A DNA stretch of 64,000 nt, from the NCBI GenBank assembly GCA_030770545.1, contig CM061105.1:11267001-11331000 (forward strand). Direction: 5' to 3'. The position numbers and the translations under genes were made by a program. The stretch is from Macropodus opercularis. Its lineage: Eukaryota; Chordata; Actinopteri; Anabantiformes; Osphronemidae. How positions within the stretch are numbered: position 1 is the stretch's first letter; every line of letters begins with the position of its first letter. The notes beneath the pieces are model-generated. The model saw nothing but the letters and a program-made list of their open reading frames with translations. It did no database searches and was not told the origin of the DNA. This document shows positions 26,467 to 38,400 of the stretch, in pieces.

Positions 26467-29400
26467 GACCAGCAACCCCTGTTTGTCAGATACACGCAGC
26501 CCTGGTGGATGAACTCAAGTACTCGTATATCGGCTGTGTATCATGTTACTGATGAGCCATTGTTGCTGATTTAAAAGTGTTTTCTAACAGTATTAATTAT
26601 AGAAAAGTAGTTGTTTAATTTTTTAATACAAGACCCACACACGTCCATATTTCAGGCACAAACTTTTCCAGAGTAGGTTCCTTTGAGGCTGATCTGGTGA
26701 CAACAATGTTAAATGAATAAATTAGTAGAGCTGTTGCTTAGTCTTTGCCGTTTGGTTATGGTGTAAAGTGAGATAACATAGTAACTACGTACGTATTCAC
26801 GTTATAGTGATGCATGAATACTGTGACATTATAGCAGGCAACGTATGAGTGACCTGTTTGGGGACTAGTAGCAGTGTTAGGGGTGGAGGGGGCTGTCTGG
26901 GCGTTGGTCATGATCATAGTGGTAGATTACACACAGCCTCAGATGATGTGCTGCCTGGTCTACATTAGCATGAATGCTTCATTATCCCACTACTTGTACA
27001 TAATGACAACAACTGCACGGAGGGGTCAGGCCTCGTCACGGCTCATCAGCCCACTGACGGCCCGGCCTAAAGAGAAATGAGAAGCAAGGCAGCGCAGCTC
27101 CCTGCTAATCCATCGCCTCTACTTAACACCCCAGCCCCGGCTATCCCGCAGCACACACTATATGGCTTTTATTATCTCTTTATACGCAAAACTCACAATA
27201 GGGCATTACGCTGTTAACGCAGTGTACAGCAGGTAATTATGAAATGACTTTCTCCAATTCCCACGTAGCAGCATATTTGTAGGAAAAAGTTCCAATTTGC
27301 TTCCTGTTTTTGTTTTTATGTCATTTCATTGTGACAATACTTAAAGAAGCGTCAAGAAGCATTGGGTTCAGATGACGTGATTTCTTAAGCTACGCACTGT
27401 CAGGAAGTTTAATTTATAAATGCGGTTGTCAAATAAAAGTAGTGGAGTAAAATTAGGAACAAATTACTGACGAGAGTCTTTATGACTTGGGCTGAAACTG
27501 TCGGACCACTGCTATATTCTCGCTACCAGTGACCGGGTGGTGACTCTGACATTGCTGTGCCTGGCCTGCCAGCTCCCCTGACCTCAGCCCCACAGACGAT
27601 CTATAGCACAAAAGTTTTGCTTTAAAATGATAATTACGCCTATTACGGCTTCCTCGCTGCTAAATGTTTTGCGCTACTGTCTTTTTATTCTTAACATAAA
27701 CTGCATTAGCATAAAATAACATTTGACCATCTCATCACTATCATGACTGTCGCATCGGAACCTTCGAGCCCCAGTAGGTAGACGTCGGTCCTCCATAAGG
27801 CAGCTGTACAAACTGCAGAGTGCACCAGAGTCAGGCCTGGCTGGAGCAGCGAGTACAGTGCTCTCCTAATGCCACAAGCTGATTATTTCTCCACTGTAAT
27901 TACATTATCCTCCCCTTTATGCAGGAGTGGTCTCTGGGGACTAATGGGTACAGCCATGTATAATTCATTAATCATTAGCATCCAATTTGACAATTAGATG
28001 TGATTGTTGAATTTTAAATATCAATCGAAGTTACCTTGTAGTTATCTGACAGTTTCTTTTTCTTCTTTTCAAGGTGTCATAGAGTCAAACTTGGGTAATA
28101 AAAGAAATATAGTCTCTTTTTTTAATTAAACAGATATTTTCTTTAACGCCTGTTTCTGTCAATGGCAGTAATTGCATATTGAAGCGATGTCAGGTCAAAG
28201 CTGAAAACAAAGCGACACAGACTCCAGGCTTTCAACAAACTTCACAAATACTTTTAACTCAGATACTAACAATCAGACCTTTAAAAAAAAAAAAAAAAAG
28301 TCATACGCATATTTTATGTACGATCCATCCGTCACATTTTGAAAAACAAAGTTTCGCATTTTCTTTCCAGTGCCCTACTCCACAGCTCCGTCGCCCCCCA
28401 CCCACCCCCCCCTCCGCTCTGATTTCAGCATGCTAATTTAGTCAGCGCTCCTCAGCATGATTCCCTCGCTCTCTCTCCCATTCTTGCTGCGATTGTGCTC
28501 CCTCCCCTCTGGGACCTGAAGATTAATATTCCTGGGCCCAACAAGATAATTACTGATACTAATTAGACATGATTATGTGAATTTGATACACTTATTACTC
28601 TAGATAATGAGTAGGACATATTATCCTAACAAGCACCCGTGCCGCTTAGTTTACTTTACACACGACCCGCACATTGTATTTTCTGTTATTGTCACCTCAT
28701 TCACAAACCGATATTCTCTTTTAATTATGGAATAAAAGACGTTGATGAGAAATACCTGAGAGATGAAAAAGCAGAGGAATGCCAAAACAATAACTCCTCG
28801 TGTCAGAGCGATATTCGTGTGCTTCATTAAATCTGAGTTGATTTTAACGGGTAATTGTGCAGCTTGTAAAATAAGTTACTGTGTCAACTTTTAGTGAGAA
28901 AACCTGTGAAAACATTTTTTATTGTAGGCCGTTGAAAATACATCCACGTTAACGTAACGCTAACATTCATCATCTTTAGTAAAGCACAGTTGTTGAGGCT
29001 GAAGCATTTCATCGGGTCTCGCTCACATGACTGGAAGTATATCGATGAGTTTTTCACGCTAGTTAGGATGAGAACAGGAGGGAAGGACCCCACATGGCGC
29101 AGCCTAGCCCATGAATTAGTAAAGGGAGCCAGGCGTCCGTGGCTCGCCTGATTGGAAGTTAGGGAGCGAACGCCTGCTGACGCCAGTGGAGATCGATGTG
29201 GCAGTCAGAGGGATGAGGCGAGATAATTAGCGTTCAGAGTGTATCTTGTTAATTAAGGGCTAATTAGAGGCAGAGGCGGAGGGAGCGGGTTTTCGCATGC
29301 GTCTGAGCGAGAGGGATTTTTTTTGTTTTTTGACAGAAAGATGTGCAAAAAATAGGTGAAAGCAGTGCAGTGGTGTGGAAACTGCTGAAAGCTGTTAACT

Positions 29401-32400
29401 CAGTTGCTTCATTATAACTTCTCAACACGTTTTTGCCACACCATGTTAAGAATTCAGACATCCCAGCTCTGGGTTAATTTTCTGGCGCCTGTCACTTCTT
29501 TTCCAGGAGCTTCTCATTCCAACAGCAGTTCGTCCCTCCAGACGGGCGGGTCAGTGTTCGGCGGCAGTAAGGACGGCATGCACCAGCGCTCCTTCTCCGT
29601 GTCCAGTGCCGACCAGTGGAATGAAGCCATCAACACCAGTACGACCAGCGCCCGTAAGATTTCCCACGTACACGCTCATCATACACAGTGCAACAGCAAC
29701 GTATGCGTCTCGGTGCACAGATGCTTAGATACTGAAGGGATCTGATCCAGGGGTGAGAGGCTGGTGAATCCTTATTTTCATAATTACGTGATCGCTGTGA
29801 CCTTTTTGGCTGCCGCGCGCTCCCAGAAGCAGCGGGTTCAAGCGAGAGGAACGCTGAAGGTTAACTTTTTGTCATCGATGCATCTCCACTTACTGCCTCT
29901 GTGTCACATTGCACCTTGTCACTGTACTTGAGTGAAGTAAGATAATATATTCACCATGCATGTCTGCTCCCCACCCCCATCCTTTCTTTACCTTCCATCT
30001 TACTCTATGTCACCCCCCCCCCCCTCCTCTGTTTTCCTCTCTTTTCTTCCGAAGAGGAAAATGAATGCTTTTCGGGGGTACCATTCATCACCAGTTATTT
30101 CCCTCTCTTTGTGGTTGGCAGTAAAAAAGCACTTAAATGCACATCAACAGAATAACAGTCATTTCCATGCATGTTTGCACTCTGGTAGTTCTCATTAGCA
30201 CGACGGCGGCTCCCCCCCCTCCCCATGGGCTCCCAGGGGCCCCGGCAGTTTAAAGAGCGCACTTTACGAGCGCTGCTGGAGTCCAACTGCACGGCCCTCG
30301 TGGTTCCGCAGACAAGCCTGTCTCTCATTTGGAGCTGCCAAACGATCAATTCTGCCTGGACGCAGGCACTTCCATCACCCCCTACCCCTGTCTCCCATCA
30401 GCAGCATGCCCAAAGCAGAATTACTTAGATTCGTGGGGTCCTCAAATAAATGAGCGCAAGTGTGTGTTACGCATGTTTGTGTGCATGTGAGTTGTTGTTG
30501 TTTTTTTTTTTTCCTTCCACAGAGCGTGTTTGTGTCTGTATCGTAATGTGTGCGTGGCAGGATAAAAAAGGCTTCACACTGGATGTTTGTGAACGTGTGG
30601 TCCGCAGCGGACAAAGAGGACGCTCGGAACGTAGCGGTGTGAAAATAAGAAAGGCTCGGGTTTCTCATTTTCATGTTTGGTAAACTGAAAAGCGCTCAAT
30701 ATTAGCATAGCTCATTAACCAGCATCCACTCTTCAACTAAATCAGATCCACAATTTGCCCCATTATTCTATTTTCTTCAATTATTTTCATGCTTCTCTTA
30801 AGGTAAGCACAAATGAGCTCGAATGAGGCAAATGAGCTGAGAATAATAGTAGAAATGTTGTGTCAAGTGATAGATATGTTTTTTGTCCTTGGGAAGGAGT
30901 GTCTCTGTAATCAGTGCGTAGTCGGTGCAGACGATTGAAGGCTTCCGCCGTGCGCCGAACGTCTCTGCAGCTCCAAAACTTTCCCCTGACTGTCTTAGTT
31001 TAGCTGCTTCTTACAGGCTGAGAGTCTGGATTAAACAGGAGCCTGCGTCCGTAGCATAACATGTGACGGCACGATCAGAAAACATAAAGCTGATTGAAAA
31101 GCAACCCTCTTATCTTTCATCATAACGTGCCTTCAATAATCAATAGAGGGTGTTCCACAGTGAAGGCTGCTCATGTTTTGCCATTTGAATTGACGTGAAC
31201 CGAGCCCAATCACTCCATTATCCTTGGTGAAGGTTGCAGGTTAACATAAAACGTGATTCTGAGATGCAAAAAAGTGCAGATTGATGATTCAGGGGAGAAT
31301 GAATGCGTCTTAGCCAGGTAACCATTTCCATATTATTTAAAGAATGTCCTCATTTGTAAACCTATTGAGCAAAGGCAGAAGCAGAGGTAGTAACGTCTCT
31401 TGAATATTGAGCGTCGATTTTTTGATTAAATCCCGTCCCAATTTCTCCATCGCTTGCATTCATAACGGCAGCCATTCTTAATGCAGACGATGCTTGTTTA
31501 GATCGCGCTCTCCTTCCTGCACCTCAATCTTTGAACCTGAATTAAAAGAGCAAGAGCAGGAGGCTCAAGCAGACATGAGACGGCGTGATGGGACGGCTGA
31601 TGACAGGAAGTCACGGGCAGGTGTGATCGCATTTAACACGCCAACGTGTCCACTATTTATTCAATAGTGTTACTACTATCTAGTAATCTAATACTAAATG
31701 ATGGACATTTGAGATATTGTTTCTTCATTAAAACATTTTGTTTTTGTAGACGTATTTCATCTTGTAGAGTTGAAATAACGAGTTGACTAATCAGTATGTT
31801 CATCATTTCTGGCTCCTCTAACATGAGGCTTCTTATTTCACATGTGATAGTATAAATATCTTATGGCTTTCAGAAAACATAGGTTCATAATAAAATTAAT
31901 TAATTAAGTTAATGATAAAGCAGACAAATTCCCAATGAAAACATCAGAATGGAAAGTTTTTACGTTGAGAGTTAAGCAAATAGTCTTACAAGTGATAATT
32001 AGTAATTAGTAATATTGCTGACATCGTCATGTAGGAAAAGTTCACGTCAGCGTTTTTCCACCTTCGTCTTTCAAGACATCTCTGCTTCACTGTCACAGTT
32101 ACTACATTGAACATTGAATTTATACTTTCTGCTTTTCGTTTGCGTGTCGGTAATGCACAGATAGCCTTTTCCTGTGGCACTGTGTTTTATACCTTGGCCT
32201 CCTGATGCGAAGGTGATAGCATGTGGGGCGTTTGATTTCTACGCCAAGCCATAATGAAGTTTGACATTTAGTTTGGAGAGAGCAGCAGAGCGCGATCAGG
32301 CCTTGATTAGTACGCTCTAATTGAGGATAATAAGGGAGAGGCGGTGATTGTTTCTAATTTTTGCCATTAATTGCAGCCGTTGGCTTTGATTGAGGACAGA

Positions 32401-35400
32401 CAGGGCTGCCATGTCAAGGGGCCTAGCAGAATCATAGTGCTCCTCACCCGGAGCCTCTTGAATAACAATGAATTGACTCCCCCACCTCCTCTTCATCCCC
32501 CCTCTGCCTCGCTCGCTCGCTCTCTCGCCCTTTCTTTCCTTTTTCATTCTCATTCATTCTCAGTGTGGTGTTGGTAAAGGCAGGAAGCTGTTAGCAGCCC
32601 CCCTCTTCGCCTCACCCACAGCCTTCATCCTGAAGCATGTTTAAACTGTCATCTCCATGGTGGGAGTGTAATACGCTGTAATCACAGGTTAGGCTCATAC
32701 CTACTCTGCTGCCCAGGTGATCTTGGATGAGTGGGAAAGAGGCTCCTGATCCCCAGCGTACTTCATTACCCAGCTTGGTCCTGATGGCCATCAACACTAA
32801 CAGCCAGCTAATAACACCACGGCGAATTCTCTTCTTGCAGAATGAGTCTACTTTCAACTTCATAATTCTCAACTTTAGAAATATAATCTAGCAGCCATGC
32901 AAAGTGAGAACCACTTAAGGCAGGAGACCTTCTTCTCAGAAAGCCATTAGGGCTTTGATGCTGTTGCTCGCCGGCGTGTGCTGTAGTTTTCTGTATTTCC
33001 TGCCTCCCCGTCTTCACCTCCATGCTACAGACTGCTTAAAGGCTGAGTGGCAGAAACAAAGGGAGGCGTAGCGTATATGTTTCAGGTGCAGGATGAACAG
33101 GGCTGGGGTCATTTTCCACAACATTAGGGGCAGAAATTGATAATTAGAGGTGTTTATGACACGGCCGGGGCCCCCGAGGGGCAGCCCTCCCCTTTAACCT
33201 CAAGCGACATTAAACAAATGCTGGCTGTCACATCGGAGGCAGGTTGGAGCTGCAGTCTTCCACCCGCCATACGGAGCTGTGCTGGCGGGACAGACGCTGG
33301 GATGGAGAGGGAGGAGGAAGCGGAGGGTGGGAGGTGGAGGGGGGCACATGGAGGACCCCTGTGCCCCCAGCTGTCTGAGCCAGCTAATGACTCGTCTCAG
33401 GGGGGCTGTTGTAAGAGAGCAGGGAAATTGAAACAGACGCCTCGACTAGAAGCTGCTACATGTGTGGCTGCGTGCTGCCATTCAAAACACCAGAGAGCTT
33501 TACACATGTAGCCGGGCACAAGGAGCTGTGTTTTGTTTTAGAAATGTGATGGCACATAATCAATATGAAATAATTTAGTATTTTTTGCTAAATTAACCTT
33601 GTACTCTAAGGATGACCCCTGATCGTCCTGTAAATTACACGCAGTTTAATCAATTTGTCATTTCCCCCACTATTGTTATTTTTGCGTCATCAAACCCAGG
33701 ACGTATCTTTAAAGTTGACACGACTGTGTGCGTCTCAGGTGTTGTGTCTCATATTTTGCTTAAGCTCCAACAACGCTTCCTCGGGCTCTCAGGCTCCCCC
33801 CACCATCTCCACGCTAGCATCTTCAATCCCCTGCTGAGCCCATCTTACTCCTCAAAGACAGCCCCATCTCCCTAAAGGTAATGACCGAATTAGGCCTAAT
33901 GTTGTACACTGGCTAATGGCACAGCTTCGCACATTATAGCATGTGCAACTGGCAACGACAACAGCAATAATCCCTGAGCCCCTTGTCCTCCTGCACTCCA
34001 CCCCTGGGGCTGGGATGGTGCACAGGGAAATGAATGGAGTTTGCCACACTACAATGAGCTTTTGATGGGAGACAATGGAAGAGGCTGCCAGCACCACACA
34101 GGGTGGTAAGAGGAGAGCAATATGGGGCCCATCTACTGGCCCTCCCTCTCTGCTTCCCCGAGGCCCCTGGCCCCCGCTCCCAGATTCATAATGGCATCCG
34201 GAGGGGGAGAGAAGGGAAAGTGATGTCAAATGTCAGGAAATCAGAAGGATGGCAAGCTGACAACCCCCTTCTATCGCCCCATCCCTCCTATTCCTCTGCC
34301 CAACGGTAGCGCAGGTTAATATCACATTTATAAAATCACTTACAAGAAACAAAGCCGGCTCTTAGCCCCCCTGTCACTCCCAGACAGTCATATAGAGAGT
34401 TTTGCCACAGGCTAACTCAGGTAACCATTTGTTCACTCATAGCCTCACACCTGTCCTTCGCTCCATCTAAAGCTGGAGCCACACACTTACTTTTTGAGCC
34501 GTCTCCAACTCTCACTACCGTAGACACATTTTTAGGATGTGGTGGTTTGAAGTTCACATAATAGTTCGTACGTTTCTGTACTTTGAACTGAGATTATAAC
34601 AAAATATATTATAGCATTGATTTGAATGCCTTTATAGTCCTTGCAGATTTTTCAGTTTCTGATGGTTTTAGATGTTTATCCCAGCTACTTTAATATAACC
34701 TTAAACATCAGAGTCCTTTTCTGTGTTTCTCTTTCAGCCAATGGAGTGAGCGATCCTGCCGCTTCCTGTGTGGGCAGCGCCACCAGTCCCAAACTTGAGC
34801 CGCCTCCTTCTCCCCATGCCAACCGCAAGAAACACAGACGGAAAAAGAGCACAGGCATCACTAAGCCAGATGGTGTATCTGCAGGCAATGAAGGTACAAC
34901 ACTATGATGTCGTTACAGCTTATTCACTTACGAAAACGAGCAAAGACAATTTTCACGCGGTACATACGTTTCAACAAGCACAAAGCCAGTGTAGTGACCC
35001 AGATTCATCTGGACAAACAAAAGTTAAGTTCATGATTTGACTTCAAGGCTATTTTTACCTAAGGTAACACTTATTTGCAAATGAAGTCTACAGGAATATT
35101 TTGCATGAGAAAATCGAATCACCTGGTCACCCGCTGTCGGAATATAATGTAGTAGCACCGCCTTCGGATGGTTTAAAGCCAGAAACAACAACCAGAAACC
35201 CTCCAGCAAGGAGCAGCTGGAAGGAAACGCCTGTGAAGAATGGTAGAACATCTCGGCGCAGATTTGTGCAAGACGGGTTTCATCCTTGCCGGAGAGGATG
35301 GAATCCGTCATCGGAATTAAAGGTCACGATACAAAATCGTTCTACAGATAAATAAATGTGCAGCTAGTTGTATCTGTTGTGCTTTTAAATGAGGGCCTTG

Positions 35401-38400
35401 GCTGTTCGCACTGCACCAGTATGTCTGCTCGTGAAACTATTAACTAAGCCAAAGCAGAAGTGAGAATAGTAGAGTAGCCACATATTGAGTCACTGATCAG
35501 TAAAGAGGCTTCACTTCCTCACATCTGATATGACTGAGGTAAAGGTGTGCAGTTCTGTGTCTGTGTTGCCTCCTGCTGAGTGCACCATCACAGCCCCCAT
35601 TCCCTCTAGCGGCGTATGAACGGCCGTGGCCCTCCTCAGCAGGGGAGTGGCAGTCGGCTCTCCACCCAATTAATAATGATTCTCCAGCCCAGTGATGAAT
35701 GGACTGCCCTAATTGGATGGCATTGTGAAAACACTGAGACGCATTTCAGAGGCCATAAAACTGATGTCACTTGAGTGCGATGATCAATCAACATGATTGA
35801 TACGCTGGATAACAACAACAATGGCATTGACGCCTCCTGAATGGGGCTTAGCATTTATAATCATTATACTTTTTTATCATGGTGTCTGACAGATTCTCTT
35901 TAAAGTGTGAATGGGTCTGTTGACCACATTGTTGTTCAGAGCGAACATCATCAGCATCTCAGCGATAAGTGGGGCTCTTGTATTGTCAGAGTCGCATGGC
36001 GCCACGTCCACATCTGTAGCAGCGATCAGTACTTCACGTGTGGAATATCCCAGATTGTTTGGTTTTATTTTATGTATCGTCTCTTGGCAGAAGTCCACAT
36101 TTCCATTAAAGCCTTGACCAAACACTATCAATTCTTATTGCTGGACTCTCTGAAGGACAAATGTGGACAAAGGGGAATCAGACCAGAGGAGGCAGATTCC
36201 GAATGTTCCTCACGTCATCAAACAAACGCATTGTTTTCCGTCTTTCTCATTGTTCTCCGTGAGGTTTTCTATTAGCATCAACTTGTCTGTTCTGCTGAAT
36301 GCCCTGGAATACAGACGTATCACTTAAATATTGGATTCACCCAAGTTTGAGAAGTGAGTTGTGTCTCCCGTTGAAAGAACAGAGGCGAGAGAGGAGAGGT
36401 GGGATCCTTGAATAAATTGCTATCAGTTTATCTCATTTACGGGGCAATCAGAAGCGTGCAATGCAGGCTGAAATTGAATTTTAGTAGTTGTGAAGCATCA
36501 TAAATCAAAACAGCACGAGTATCTTAAGGTGAAAAATCATTTTGGTCAACATGGGACGTGTGGGACGTACAAGGGAGCTCGGAGAAACTGTTACTGCACC
36601 ATCACTCCTAAATATGACTCTAAGTACGTAGCGAAGCTTTTCCATACGAGTGCTGACGAGCCGTTTTAAACCCACAAGTTGTAAAATATGTTCATAATAA
36701 ATTATGAGCATCTTAATGACTAACAGCAGTTGCACGCAAAATTACTTAGATTGCATCCACCCCTTGTAAAGTACAGTTAAATGCCTTTAAATTCAAATTT
36801 AATCTCTTTCAACTCAGTGCAAAGTGAAATTTATTCCAAATCAATCTAACACATTATTTGCATAGTCTATGAATTCTCCAGCCTCCAGTGTGTAACCTCG
36901 ACAATGGACACAGTCCCTAATATTCTGTGCGCTGTCAGAGCTGTGCGGTGTAATGAACTTCTCATGTGCTTAAAGAATGATGCAGGATGCATGGCGAGAC
37001 AGCTGACAGCCCCGTAATGTGTTTCCCAGCAGCCGACCGGCGACGAGCTCTCTCGGTGTGTCGCTCGCCATAAACCCACTGGAAAATCGATGGCCGATAA
37101 AGAGTTGTGTTCAGGGGGAGCCCCCTCTGATTAATGCAGACTGTCACGGAGCATCATTAATGTATTTCTCTTTTAAGGAAAGTGTATCAAACGCTCATGG
37201 GTTTGGGGGTTTTTAGCTTGTCCAATGTGAGGAGAAGCGGCTCAGATCGAACAGATAGATATTTACTCACGCTAAGGTTACAGATATAATGGGAGGAAGC
37301 AGGAGCAGGTGTTCGCACTCAACCCTGCGCGCAAATGAAACTGAATCTTATCAAACTTTACTTTACAAGAAAAGGATAACAGACTAAAGTGTGCTTCTGA
37401 AAGATGACCTCTGTGTTTTATTCCAGTACTTCTCATATTAAATTGGTTAATGAATTTAATTAAGACTCCAACAATAGCTTTAAATCAACAATGAGTTTAT
37501 TTCACTATTTGAAGTAATGAGTTAAAATTATCCTCCACTGGATTTAATCAGCAATTAGACAAAGATGGTAAAAATAATTTTTATGTTTAGAAAAGTGGAT
37601 CTTGAAATGTTCAAGTCTTACGAAGATGTTGATTACATCTGCCTTAATGGTGTCTCTGTAAAGTAAACCTGTAGACGCCGCTGTAACCGTGACAGGGCTC
37701 TTTGTCCAAAAGCTTCATTTTTCAAATCTTCAAATCTAGTTTTTCTTTGCTCGTAGATTTAGCTGCCGTGCGCTGAGTTAGAAAATCTTGACCTGACTCG
37801 TCTAGATCGACTGGAACAACTTAATCCCGTATCCCATTGTCCTGCACCTTGGTAAACTAAGGGTTAATATCCTCTGGAGTCCAGCTGAGGATTAGGAAAT
37901 GGAGGTTTAACTGCCTGTGCTAATGGTGGGTGTTTATCTCAATACTTTGTTTTGTCACTCCCTGACTTGCTCTCATTTCCGAAAGCTGTCCCTGGAGCCT
38001 ACACTCTTGTAATGGCTTAGCTTTCTGAGCACCACAGTATGGAGGGAAAGGAATAACAAGATTCTCATTTGGGCTGTATACACACTGCCCACAGATACAT
38101 GTATAATTGGTCCTGTTTTCACTCTACGCTGTTGTTAAATGCAGTAGCTATTAAGGTAGTGCTGTTGGTGCTGATTTCATGTGTTTGTTTATTGTAGGAA
38201 GGTGTGCTACGCGTGTGTTTGCGTGTCAGATAGATAAAGAGTGTGCTCCGTCTCTCTCTCTCCCTCCCTGCTCTCTTCTTTCTGAGTTTGGTCGTGGTTC
38301 CCCTGGGGCCCCTGTTGCAGTAATGGCCTGCTCCTGATTGCTCTGATACAGGTTAGGAATATTGGCTTTAATGATGTGTAAAATGAGCAAGCAGTGCCTG

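Noticed and set aside
33137..33511. 124-codon open frame in an AGAP3 intron
   Set aside because: Composition is odd (Gly/Glu/Cys-rich), there is no homology and no promoter or splice signals; it overlaps GC-rich non-coding DNA.
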